Assembly: GCA_000431135.1 (NCBI GenBank)
Contig: HF987776.1
Location: 1-13,012, forward strand
Source: Clostridium sp. CAG:590
GTDB taxonomy: Bacteria > Bacillota > Clostridia > Lachnospirales > Lachnospiraceae
Direction of reading: 5' to 3'
DNA: 13,012 nt
The notes beneath the pieces were generated by a model that was not told where the DNA came from, searched no databases, and saw only the letters and a program-made list of their open reading frames with translations. The translations under genes and the position numbers were made by a program. Of this stretch, positions 6,176-13,008 are shown piece after piece; within the stretch, counting starts at the first letter, position 1, and every line of letters starts with the position of its first letter.

Positions 6176-7087
6176 ATGACATTAGCACAGTTACGATATG
6201 CGATCACCGTGGCAAATGCAGATTCTATGAGTGAGGCGGCGAGGAACCTGTTTATGTCTCAACCAAGTCTTTCGGCTGCGATAAAGGAGTTAGAGGAGGA
6301 AACGGGAATTGAATTATTTCGCAGGACGAATCGTGGTATTTCTTTAACACCGGATGGAGAAGAGTTCATTGGATATGCCAGGCAGGTTGTGGAGCAGTAT
6401 GAACTGATTGAGAATAAATATATATCCAAGCAGCAGACGAAGAAAAAGTTCAGTGTTTCCATGCAGCATTATGCCTTTGCGGTAAATGCTTTTGTACAGA
6501 TGGTAAAACAGTTTGGAATGGATGAGTATGAATTTGCAGTGCGGGAAGCCAGAACATATGATGTGATTGAAGATGTTAAGAATGTTAAGAGTGAAATCGG
6601 TATTTTATATGTGAATGCATTTAATCGTAAAGTGTTGGAAAAGCTGTTCCATACCAATGGACTGGAGTTTCATGCCTTAATGGATTGCCATATTTATGTA
6701 TATTTGTGGAAGGGGCATCCTCTTGCAAACCGTCAGTTGATCTCTTTGGAGGAATTGGAAGAATACCCGTGTCTGGCATTTGATCAGGGCAACAATAATT
6801 CGTTTTATTTTGCAGAAGAGGTATTAAGCACATATGACTACAAGCAGTTGATTCGAGGAAATGACAGAGCCACACTGCTTAATCTTATGGTTGGATTGAA
6901 TGGATATACATTATGTTCTGGAATTATTTGCGAAGATTTGAATGGATCGGATTATTGTGCGGTTAAGCTGGATTCTGATGAAGTGATGACAATTGGATAT
7001 CTGGTGCGCAAGGGAGCAGTGATCAGTCCGTTGGGTAAGAAATATATAGAGGAATTATCACAATACAAGGATAAGGCATTAGAATAA
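6176..7087 (+). CDS. LysR-family transcriptional regulator
   Basis: This is a 303-aa LysR-type regulator. Residues 1-60 form the winged helix-turn-helix (QLRYAITVANADSMSEAARNL, then SQPSLSAAIKELEEETGIELF and a TPDGEEF wing). A linker helix follows at about 60-85, and the rest is the two-lobed effector-binding domain, including the loop HPLANRQLISLEEL at about 182-195. The length is standard. An AAGGGG-type ribosome binding site (6164-6169) lies 6 nt before the ATG. LysR proteins usually act as tetramers on a divergent or nearby target, but here both neighbours are on the same strand in separate units. The target and inducer therefore cannot be read from context. The SGNH esterase and degV genes are only neighbours, not demonstrated targets. 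Confidence 0.93.
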   Translation: MTLAQLRYAITVANADSMSEAARNLFMSQPSLSAAIKELEEETGIELFRRTNRGISLTPDGEEFIGYARQVVEQYELIENKYISKQQTKKKFSVSMQHYAFAVNAFVQMVKQFGMDEYEFAVREARTYDVIEDVKNVKSEIGILYVNAFNRKVLEKLFHTNGLEFHALMDCHIYVYLWKGHPLANRQLISLEELEEYPCLAFDQGNNNSFYFAEEVLSTYDYKQLIRGNDRATLLNLMVGLNGYTLCSGIICEDLNGSDYCAVKLDSDEVMTIGYLVRKGAVISPLGKKYIEELSQYKDKALE

Positions 7088-7133
7088 TGTGCACCATTCA
7101 TTGATTTTTGAACAGATTTTGAATCTTGAAAGA

Positions 7134-7162
7134 TTGAATGTTAGAAAAGGGTATGTTATAAT
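7134..7162 (+). promoter_or_regulatory. Sigma-A promoter for the degV gene
   Basis: TTGAAT (7134-7139), 17 bp, then TATAAT (7157-7162), with TG at 7154-7155 giving an extended -10. The predicted start is near 7169, about 47 nt before the ATG. Confidence 0.8.
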
Positions 7163-7215
7163 ATTGTTTTGTAGTATAGGTTGAGATTATTTTTAACTAG
7201 AAAAGGGAATGATGT

Positions 7216-8070
7216 ATGAGAATAGCGATCATGACAGATAGCAATACGGGGATGTCCAATGCGGAAGCAAAAGAATTAGGGGTATATCTGTTGCCAATGC
7301 CGGTTATTATTGATGGTAATGTGTATTTTGAGGGACAGAATCTCACAACGGAAGAATTCTTTAGCAGTTTGGAAGAAGGCAAAGATGTCACGACATCTCA
7401 GCCGTCGCCGGGAGACGTAATGGATATGTGGGATCAGATTCTTGCCGATGGGTATGATCAGATTGTATATATACCAATGTCGAGTGGGCTGAGTAGTTCC
7501 TGCTCGTCAGCAAAAGGTCTTGCACTGGATTATGAAGATAAGGTGTTTGTGGTGGATAATCATCGTATATCCGTTACCATGGTACTTGCAGTGAAGACGG
7601 CGGTTCAACTGAAAGAGGAAGGAAAGTCCGGAAAAGAGATACAGGATATCCTGGAAGAACAGGCATTTGATTCGAGTATTTATCTTGCAGTGAATACGTT
7701 GGAATATCTGAAAAAGAGTGGACGTGTTACAGCAGCCGGAGCAACGGTTGCGGCAGTTCTTAATATTAAGCCGGTTCTTACAATACAGGGCGAGAAACTG
7801 GATGCATTTGCTAAGGCAAAAGGAATGAAGAAAGCAAAGAAACTAATGCTTTCCGCAATTGCAAAGGATATTGAGACGCGTTTCCCTGATTTTGAGAACA
7901 AGAAGATTATTGGAGCAGCGGGTGCAGGACTTACAGAGGAAGAAAAAGCCAAATGGGTCGAAGAGGTTCGGCAGGCATTTCCGGGTGCGGAAGTATTCTA
8001 TAGTCCGTTGTCTTTAAGCGTTTGTGCACATACAGGCCCTGGGGCTTATGGAATCGGAATCAGTGTATAG
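7216..8070 (+). CDS. DegV-family fatty-acid-binding protein
   Basis: This 284-aa protein matches the DegV/FakB family. These proteins bind a fatty acid and present it to the kinase FakA for phosphorylation, feeding exogenous fatty acids into phospholipid synthesis. Visible signatures are TDSNTG at 7-12, TTSQPSPG at 59-66, and SSGLSSS at 89-95 (the family serine that, with the preceding Thr/Ser motif, holds the carboxylate). LKKSGRVTAA follows in the middle, and the C-terminal AHTGPGAYGIG carries the conserved histidine (H272). The length is normal. An AAGGGA ribosome binding site lies about 7 nt before the ATG. No fakA is in the window, which is common because several DegV paralogues share one kinase. 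The bound lipid is unknown. Confidence 0.94.
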   Translation: MRIAIMTDSNTGMSNAEAKELGVYLLPMPVIIDGNVYFEGQNLTTEEFFSSLEEGKDVTTSQPSPGDVMDMWDQILADGYDQIVYIPMSSGLSSSCSSAKGLALDYEDKVFVVDNHRISVTMVLAVKTAVQLKEEGKSGKEIQDILEEQAFDSSIYLAVNTLEYLKKSGRVTAAGATVAAVLNIKPVLTIQGEKLDAFAKAKGMKKAKKLMLSAIAKDIETRFPDFENKKIIGAAGAGLTEEEKAKWVEEVRQAFPGAEVFYSPLSLSVCAHTGPGAYGIGISV

Positions 8071-8095
8071 CAGTTGAATATAGTGTTTTGATAAG

Positions 8096-8146
8096 AACTT
8101 CTACAAAGGATTCAATACAATCGGAATCTTTTGTGGAAGTTTTTTT
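8096..8146 (+). terminator. Terminator after the degV gene
   Basis: Bases 8096-8113 pair with 8124-8141 as a continuous 18-bp stem with two G-U pairs and a 10-nt loop. A T-run follows to 8146. This is one of the strongest hairpins in the window. Confidence 0.92.
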
Positions 8147-8191
8147 GTTGGATGGTATCCGGGAGATTTTAAGTGTCTGTTTTTTGTGTAC

Positions 8192-8205
8192 TGTAAACGT
8201 TTTCA
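8192..8205. promoter_or_regulatory. cre-like (CcpA/LacI-family) operator upstream of cysK
   Basis: TGTAAACGTTTTCA matches the Bacillus catabolite-responsive element consensus TGWAANCGNTNWCA at every defined position. It lies 20 bp upstream of the cysK -35 element, centred about 62 bp before the predicted start. That is closer to where CcpA activates (for example ackA) than to a blocking position. A LacI-family regulator other than CcpA could also use it. Confidence 0.6.
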
Positions 8206-8225
8206 AAAAAATATAAAAAAGGGTG

Positions 8226-8254
8226 TTGACAAATGGAGAGGGAGTGACTATAAT
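8226..8254 (+). promoter_or_regulatory. Perfect consensus sigma-A promoter for cysK
   Basis: TTGACA (8226-8231), a 17-bp spacer and TATAAT (8249-8254) are full consensus. The predicted start near 8261 leaves a leader of about 63 nt, too short for a T-box or S-box. An intrinsically strong promoter implies high expression or a need for repression. Confidence 0.93.
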
Positions 8255-8323
8255 CTAATCATACAATTCCTAGTAAGAAGATATGAATTAAGGAAAATAA
8301 GAAAATATAGGAGGACACATATT

Positions 8324-9259
8324 ATGAGTCAGATTAAAGAAAGTGCAGCAGAATTAATAGGAGGAACACCAATTTTAAAGTTAAATAATTATTCTAAGAA
8401 GGCAGGAGTGACAGATGCGACAATCCTTGCAAAGTTAGAGTATTTGAATCCGGCAGGATCTGTAAAAGATCGTATTGCACTTGCAATGATCGAGGATGCT
8501 GAGGAGAAAGGTTTATTAAAACCGGGAGCAACCATCATTGAACCAACTTCCGGTAATACAGGAATCGGTCTTGCAGCAGTAGCCGCTGCAAAGGGATATA
8601 AGGCAGTTCTTACATTGCCGGATACAATGAGTGTTGAGAGAAGAAATCTTTTGAAAGCATATGGTGCAGAACTTGTATTAACAGAAGGTGCAAAAGGTAT
8701 GAAAGGTGCGATTGCAAAGGCGGATGAATTGAAGGAAACTATTCCGGGTTCCGTAATTCTTGGACAGTTTGTTAATCCTGCAAATCCAAAGGTACACAGA
8801 GAAACAACAGGTCCGGAGATCTGGGAGCAGACAGATGGCAAAGTTGATATTTTTGTTGCAGGTGTTGGTACAGGTGGAACCGTAACAGGTGTTGGTGAAT
8901 ATTTGAAATCACAGAACCCGGATGTGAAGGTTGTTGCAGTAGAGCCGGCTACCAGCCCGGTATTGTCAAATGGTACAGCAGGACCACATAAGATTCAGGG
9001 TATCGGAGCTGGATTTGTACCGGAAGTATTGAATACCAAGGTATATGACGAAGTTATCGCAATTGAGAATGATGATGCATTTGAAGAGGGTAGAAAGTTT
9101 GCAGTAAGCGAAGGAATCTTAGTTGGTATTTCTTCCGGCGCAGCATTGAAAGCGGCTACAATTTTGGCAGCCCGTCCGGAGAACAAGGGTAAGACAATCG
9201 TAGCACTTCTTCCAGATTCAGGAGATCGTTACTTATCAACAGCGCTGTTCAACAATTAA
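8324..9259 (+). CDS. cysK: Cysteine synthase A (O-acetylserine sulfhydrylase)
   Basis: This 311-aa PLP enzyme makes cysteine from O-acetylserine and sulfide. K48 in NPAGSVKDR is the PLP lysine. TSGNTG (75-80) is the substrate-binding loop, GTGGT (182-186) binds the PLP phosphate, and GISSGAA (268-274) supplies the serine that contacts the pyridine nitrogen. The protein ends PDSGDRYLST plus a short tail. Length and motif order are those of CysK. The frame is open upstream to 8186, but AGGAGG at 8309-8314 lies 9 nt before the ATG at 8324, and the upstream part overlaps the promoter. No cysE is adjacent. The next gene encodes an Rrf2 regulator, a family that includes the cysteine regulator CymR, so control of cysK by it is plausible but not shown. 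Confidence 0.97.
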   Translation: MSQIKESAAELIGGTPILKLNNYSKKAGVTDATILAKLEYLNPAGSVKDRIALAMIEDAEEKGLLKPGATIIEPTSGNTGIGLAAVAAAKGYKAVLTLPDTMSVERRNLLKAYGAELVLTEGAKGMKGAIAKADELKETIPGSVILGQFVNPANPKVHRETTGPEIWEQTDGKVDIFVAGVGTGGTVTGVGEYLKSQNPDVKVVAVEPATSPVLSNGTAGPHKIQGIGAGFVPEVLNTKVYDEVIAIENDDAFEEGRKFAVSEGILVGISSGAALKAATILAARPENKGKTIVALLPDSGDRYLSTALFNN

Positions 9260-9292
9260 GGAATAGAATTATAAGCTTTTGACATTTTTGAG

Positions 9293-9332
9293 AAGCCGGT
9301 GGTTGCATAGGATATGCAATCGCCGGCTTTTT
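9293..9332 (+). terminator. Terminator after cysK
   Basis: AAGCCGG (9293-9299) pairs with CCGGCTT (9323-9329), with an inner TTGCAT/ATGCAA pair (9303-9308/9314-9319). TTTTT ends at 9332. Confidence 0.9.
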
Positions 9333-9337
9333 GTGTA

Positions 9338-9468
9338 GACAATGAGCCAAGTACAAATTCGCGCTTGCACGAAAATTTGTATTTGCCGACTGTCCATCAT
9401 CAAATGACGAAGTCATGAAATGAGAGGTGATAATGTCGTTTCGAGTAGGGGATTTTCCCTCCTGCTCG
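9338..9468. other. Three-hairpin structured intergenic element
   Basis: Three successive hairpins fill the space between the cysK terminator and the Rrf2 promoter. A: 9348-9359 with 9374-9385 (12 bp, one G-U), bracketed by GACA (9338-9341) and TGTC (9391-9394). B: ATCATC (9396-9401) with GGTGAT (9426-9431), enclosing ATGAC/GTCAT (9404-9408/9412-9416). C: CGAGTAGG (9442-9449) with CCTGCTCG (9461-9468), extended by two pairs inside. No U-tract follows any of them, and I see no promoter directly upstream. It is either an interspersed repeat, an RNA, or processed read-through. The minus strand encodes only a short frame without a ribosome binding site. Confidence 0.5.
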
Positions 9469-9477
9469 CTCGAGGGA

Positions 9478-9506
9478 TTGAAATTATAGTAACCCTGTGA
9501 TAAAGT
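9478..9506 (+). promoter_or_regulatory. Promoter for the Rrf2 regulator gene with possible autoregulatory dyad
   Basis: TTGAAA (9478-9483), 17 bp, and TAAAGT (9501-9506), with TG at 9498-9499 as an extended -10. TAACC (9490-9494) and GGTTA (9508-9512) form a spaced inverted repeat straddling the -10, where an autoregulating Rrf2 dimer could sit. Confidence 0.6.
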
Positions 9507-9528
9507 AGGTTATAGGAGGTGCACGAAA

Positions 9529-9960
9529 ATGAAAATATCTACAAAAGGGCGCTATGCAATACGGGTTATGATCGATCTGGCACAACACAATACGGGAGAA
9601 TACATTCCGCTTATGGATATTGCCAAGCGACAGGAAATATCAGAAAAATATCTGGAATCAATCGTAGTGATATTAAGCCGGAATGATTTTGTACAATCTC
9701 TGCGCGGAAAAGGTGGCGGGTATCGTTTGATCAAGGAGCCATCTGAATATACAGTTGGTAGCATTTTACGGATTACAGAGGGAAGTTTTGCGCCGGTCAG
9801 TTGTCTGGAAAAACAACCGAATCGATGTGAACGGGCTTCCTATTGCAAAACGCTGCATATGTGGGAAGGCTTGCAGAAAGTAGTAGAAGAATACTTTGAA
9901 GGGATTACGATTCAGGATCTGTTAGAACAGGCACAAGGTGGGGATGACTATATCATATAA
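9529..9960 (+). CDS. Rrf2-family transcriptional regulator with three-cysteine cluster
   Basis: This 143-aa protein starts MKISTKGRYAIRVMIDLA, the signature of the Rrf2 family (CymR, IscR, NsrR). Residues about 26-67 form the winged helix-turn-helix (DIAKRQEISEKYLESIV, then LRGKGGGYRL wing). C92, C100 and C106 lie in the loop where IscR binds its Fe-S cluster (IscR C92/C98/C104), and H110 is close to the position of the IscR fourth ligand. Bacillus CymR lacks these cysteines. Spacing between the first two is two residues longer than in IscR. AGGAGGT (9514-9520) is 8 nt before the ATG. The position after cysK suggests regulation of cysteine or Fe-S metabolism in response to cluster status, which is an inference. 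No iscS or iscU is in the window. Confidence 0.92.
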   Translation: MKISTKGRYAIRVMIDLAQHNTGEYIPLMDIAKRQEISEKYLESIVVILSRNDFVQSLRGKGGGYRLIKEPSEYTVGSILRITEGSFAPVSCLEKQPNRCERASYCKTLHMWEGLQKVVEEYFEGITIQDLLEQAQGGDDYII

Positions 9961-9967
9961 ATAAAGC

Positions 9968-9996
9968 TTGACGAAAGAAAAGTTTTGCCATAGGAT
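9968..9996 (+). promoter_or_regulatory. Probable promoter for the flavoprotein gene
   Basis: TTGACG (9968-9973), a 17-bp spacer and TAGGAT (9991-9996). The -35 is 5/6 and the -10 is 4/6. The predicted start is near 10003, inside the palindrome at 9996-10014. Confidence 0.55.
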
Positions 9997-10014
9997 AGCA
10001 AAGGCGCTTTGCTA
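9996..10014. promoter_or_regulatory. Operator-like palindrome at the flavoprotein promoter
   Basis: TAGCAAAG (9996-10003) and CTTTGCTA (10007-10014) are perfect 8-bp arms around GCG, overlapping the last base of the -10 and the start site. No T-run follows, so it is not a terminator. An upstream TTTGC (9983-9987) could pair with GCAAA (9998-10002) instead, giving a competing hairpin in any read-through transcript from the Rrf2 gene. Confidence 0.55.
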
Positions 10015-10040
10015 ATCTATACAGAAAGAAGGGTTCATTT

Positions 10041-11408
10041 ATGAGATATGATGTTATTATTATTGGGGCTGGACCGGGAGGAATCTTTGCGGCATATGAA
10101 TTGATGAAACAGAAACCGGACTGCCGGATCGCAGTATTTGAGGAAGGATATGCGTTAGAGAAGAGACGGTGTCCGATCGACGGAGAAAAGGTAAAGAGTT
10201 GTATTAATTGTAAACGTTGTTCTATTATGTGTGGTTTTGGCGGTGCTGGTGCATTTTCAGACGGTAAATATAATATTACGAATGATTTTGGCGGCACATT
10301 ATACGAGTATATTGGAAAACAACAGGCTGTTGATCTGATGAGATATGTAGATGAGATCAATATGGAAAATGGTGGAGAGGGAACAAAACTATACTCCACA
10401 ACAGGAACGAAGTTCAAGAAGCTCTGCCTGCAGAATAAGTTGAATTTATTAGATGCATCGGTTCGCCACTTAGGCACGGATATTAACTATGTGGTATTAC
10501 AGAATCTGTATGATAAGATGAAAGATCACGTTGAGTTCTATTTTGACACACCGGTTGAGACGGTGAAACTCTTAGAGGATGGATATCGTATTATCTGCGG
10601 CAAGGGTGCGTTTGACTGTGATAAATGCATTATTTCTGTTGGACGAAGCGGCAGTAAATGGATGGAAAAGGTTTGTAGAGAGTTACAGATTCCTACCAAA
10701 TCCAACCGTGTGGATATTGGTGTCCGCGTGGAATTGCCGGCAGTTATTTTTTCGCATTTGACGGATGAATTATATGAGAGCAAGATTGTTTACCGAACCG
10801 AAAAGTTTGAGGATAATGTCCGGACGTTCTGTATGAATCCAAATGGTATTGTGGTAAATGAGAATACGAACGGTATTATTACGGTAAATGGTCACAGCTA
10901 TGAAGGGGACGAAAAGAAGACAGAGAATACCAATTTTGCATTATTGGTTGCAAAACATTTTTCAGAACCATTTAAGGATAGTAATGGTTATGGTGAAAGT
11001 ATTGCCCGTTTGTCGAATATGTTAGGTGGCGGAGTGATCGTTCAGCGTTTTGGAGATCTGGTACGAGGAAGAAGAAGTACCGAAAAACGAATTGAGGAAG
11101 GGCTTGTCACACCGACACTTTCCGCAACACCGGGTGATCTGAGTCTTGTGCTTCCGAAACGTATCATGGATGGAATTATTGAGATGATCTATGCACTTGA
11201 TAAGGTAGCACCGGGAACGGCGAATGATGATACGTTGTTATACGGTGTGGAAGTAAAATTCTATAATATGGAAGTAGAATTGGATAAGAATCTGGAAAGC
11301 TGTCATAGAGGACTATATGTGATCGGTGATGGAAGCGGAGTGACACATTCCTTATCACATGCATCTGCGAGTGGGGTGTATGTTGCAAGACATATTTGCA
11401 AAGAATAA
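10041..11408 (+). CDS. FAD-dependent oxidoreductase (COG2509-like) with ferredoxin-type Cys motif
   Basis: This 455-aa flavoprotein opens with a Rossmann dinucleotide motif (DVIIIGAGPGGIFAAYEL, residues 4-21) and an acidic strand end (VFEEG, 32-36). It closes with the FAD motif GLYVIGDGSGVTHSLSHASASG. The middle GFGGAGAFSDGKYN segment (65-78) is typical of the uncharacterised COG2509 dehydrogenases. Between these lie C54, C57, C60 and C64, which follow the CxxCxxCxxxC spacing of a [4Fe-4S] ferredoxin, with C44 nearby. An electron-transfer role with both FAD and an Fe-S cluster is possible, but the redox partner and substrate are unknown. GAAGGG (10028-10033) lies 7 nt before the ATG. It is a single-gene unit with its own promoter and terminator, downstream of an Rrf2 regulator that may itself sense Fe-S. 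Confidence 0.88.
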   Translation: MRYDVIIIGAGPGGIFAAYELMKQKPDCRIAVFEEGYALEKRRCPIDGEKVKSCINCKRCSIMCGFGGAGAFSDGKYNITNDFGGTLYEYIGKQQAVDLMRYVDEINMENGGEGTKLYSTTGTKFKKLCLQNKLNLLDASVRHLGTDINYVVLQNLYDKMKDHVEFYFDTPVETVKLLEDGYRIICGKGAFDCDKCIISVGRSGSKWMEKVCRELQIPTKSNRVDIGVRVELPAVIFSHLTDELYESKIVYRTEKFEDNVRTFCMNPNGIVVNENTNGIITVNGHSYEGDEKKTENTNFALLVAKHFSEPFKDSNGYGESIARLSNMLGGGVIVQRFGDLVRGRRSTEKRIEEGLVTPTLSATPGDLSLVLPKRIMDGIIEMIYALDKVAPGTANDDTLLYGVEVKFYNMEVELDKNLESCHRGLYVIGDGSGVTHSLSHASASGVYVARHICKE

Positions 11409-11428
11409 GTATATTAAATGAATGAAAG

Positions 11429-11475
11429 AAGGCGCAAGCAGTACATGGTAAACCGGACAACTGTATGCGCCTTTT
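11429..11475 (+). terminator. Terminator after the flavoprotein gene
   Basis: AAGGCGCA (11429-11436) pairs with TGCGCCTT (11466-11473). An inner CAGT/ACTG pair (11439-11442/11460-11463) extends the stem, and four Ts follow. Confidence 0.78.
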
Positions 11476-11533
11476 CTGCCGGGATGCAGTTTATCCTGAA
11501 TCATAGTAGCGAAACAGGCAATGTAAAGCTTTA

Positions 11534-11562
11534 TTGACAGTATATATTTTTTTCCGTACAAT
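11534..11562 (+). promoter_or_regulatory. Sigma-A promoter for dsdA
   Basis: TTGACA (11534-11539), 17 bp and TACAAT (11557-11562). The start near 11569 gives an unusually long leader of about 158 nt. Confidence 0.85.
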
Positions 11563-11601
11563 GAAAAAATGATCGGATAAGATTGAATGTATGTGGAGTT
11601 G

Positions 11602-11700
11602 TCTCTCGATAGAAGAGTATCGGCAGGAGATGTTTCTGAAAAGGGGAATCAGTTATTTCAAATACTTGGGTCAGAAAAGATGGGTAGGATGCAGTGCATC
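11602..11700 (+). promoter_or_regulatory. Structured dsdA 5' leader, class unknown
   Basis: Three hairpins are readable. CGATA/TATCG (11607-11611/11618-11622) is enclosed by TCTC/GAGA (11602-11605/11627-11630). TTTCTGA/TCAGAAA (11633-11639/11671-11677) encloses an imperfect AT-rich hairpin (about 11651-11668). GATGC/GCATC (11688-11692/11696-11700) lies 8 nt before the AAGGAG at 11708. I see no T-box GGTGG core and no riboswitch class I recognise, and no U-tailed terminator. Any control would more likely be on translation or stability. Confidence 0.42.
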
Positions 11701-11727
11701 AATTTGTAAGGAGAAAGGACAACGTGA

Positions 11728-13008
11728 ATGGAGAATATGGTGATACAGGACTTAAAAGATCGAAAAGAGACTGTGTGGATAAATCAGGATATAAAAAGTG
11801 TGCAGCCACACTCTGTCATAGCAGGTGAGAAATTCTATAAAGTGCAGGCGGCACAGAATCGTTTGATGCGCTTTATGCCGTATATTGCCAGTGCGTTTCC
11901 GGAAACAGCAGCAAAAGTTGGTTTGATCGAGTCGGAATTATATGAATGTGAAAGGCTGAAAGAATGGATTCAGAAAACAGGAATCCCGGTATCTGCGCAT
12001 ATTATGATAAAAGATGATGCACATCTTCCGGTTGCAGGTTCTGTGAAGGCGAGAGGAGGCATTCATGAAGTACTCAAACATGCGGAACAGATTTTGATGA
12101 GGGAAGGTATGCTCCGGGCGACAGATAATTATAAGATCATTGACTCGGATGAATATCGGGCGGTGCTGGGTAAGTATTGTATTCAGGTGGGTTCGACGGG
12201 TAATCTCGGGCTGAGTATCGGAATTATGAGCGCAAAACTGGGATTTAAGGTAATTGTTCATATGTCCGCAGATGCAAAACAGTGGAAGAAAGATATGTTG
12301 CGGGAATATGGTGTGACAGTTGTAGAATATGAGAGTGATTATAGTGAAGCCGTACGTTGTGGGCGGGATCAGTCTGCACAGGATCCAATGAGCTATTTTG
12401 TAGATGATGAGAATTCGGAAGATCTGTTTATGGGATACGCAACGGCAGCTATGCGGTTATATATGCAACTCTATAATAAGAAGATTCCGGTTGATGCAAA
12501 ACATCCGTTATTGGTTTACATTCCGTGTGGTGTCGGGGGTGCTCCGGGAGGAATCACATATGGACTCAAACAAATGTATGGGGATGCGGTGCATTGTTTC
12601 TTTGTGGAGCCGGTTGAGATGCCGTGTTTTATGTTGGGAATGGCAAGCGGTAAAGGAAATGATATTTCCGTGTATGATATTGGTCTTGGTGGACATACAA
12701 TAGCGGATGGCTTGGCAGTTGCAAGACCTTCCGGTTATGTATGCCATATGATGAAAGATATTATATCTGGATGCATTACGGTGTCCGATGAAAATCTGCA
12801 GCGTTACCAAAGGGCGATATTGGATGAAGAAGGAATATATGTAGAGCCTTCCGGTGTTGCAGGTCTTGCGGGTGTGATGCAGTACAATAGTGAGCCATTC
12901 AGACAATATGTTGAGGAACATGATCTGACACAAAGTATTGCTAATGCGACGCAGATTGTATGGGCAACCGGAGGGAGCCTTGAACCTGATAACCCTTGCA
13001 CAGCGTGA
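11728..13008 (+). CDS. dsdA: D-serine ammonia-lyase (D-serine dehydratase)
   Basis: This 426-aa PLP enzyme converts D-serine to pyruvate and ammonia, detoxifying D-serine or using it as carbon and nitrogen source. K107 in LPVAGSVKARGG is the PLP lysine (K118 in E. coli, where the motif is very similar). QVGSTGNLGLSIG (about 152-164) is the substrate/phosphate region. CGVGGAPGGITYGLK is the glycine-rich DsdA signature, and VEPSGVAGL and the closing VWATGGS match the family end. It is slightly shorter than the 442-aa E. coli enzyme. AAAGGA (11713-11718) lies 9 nt before the ATG, with AAGGAG just upstream. The stop is 4 nt before the window edge. No dsdC- or dsdX-like gene is visible, so control must come from elsewhere or from the leader. 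Confidence 0.96.
   Translation: MENMVIQDLKDRKETVWINQDIKSVQPHSVIAGEKFYKVQAAQNRLMRFMPYIASAFPETAAKVGLIESELYECERLKEWIQKTGIPVSAHIMIKDDAHLPVAGSVKARGGIHEVLKHAEQILMREGMLRATDNYKIIDSDEYRAVLGKYCIQVGSTGNLGLSIGIMSAKLGFKVIVHMSADAKQWKKDMLREYGVTVVEYESDYSEAVRCGRDQSAQDPMSYFVDDENSEDLFMGYATAAMRLYMQLYNKKIPVDAKHPLLVYIPCGVGGAPGGITYGLKQMYGDAVHCFFVEPVEMPCFMLGMASGKGNDISVYDIGLGGHTIADGLAVARPSGYVCHMMKDIISGCITVSDENLQRYQRAILDEEGIYVEPSGVAGLAGVMQYNSEPFRQYVEEHDLTQSIANATQIVWATGGSLEPDNPCTA

Larger units (their letters stand above)
11409..11727. other. 319-nt intergenic region upstream of dsdA
   Basis: It holds the flavoprotein terminator (11429-11475), about 58 nt with nothing recognisable, a strong promoter (11534-11562) and a leader of about 158 nt with several hairpins. 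No credible gene is encoded on either strand. Confidence 0.75.

Noticed and set aside
8186..8323. N-terminal extension of cysK by 46 residues
   Set aside because: It runs across the consensus promoter; the AGGAGG-spaced ATG at 8324 gives the family length.
9338..9468. CRISPR array or T-box leader
   Set aside because: There are no direct repeats with spacers, and no T-box core or terminator/antiterminator pair; only three unrelated hairpins.
9953..10477. 174-aa minus-strand frame over the flavoprotein
   Set aside because: Shadow of a clear + strand flavoprotein, without start signals.
11602..11700. T-box or known amino-acid riboswitch before dsdA
   Set aside because: I could not find a T-box GGTGG core, glycine or lysine riboswitch landmarks, or a U-tailed terminator.
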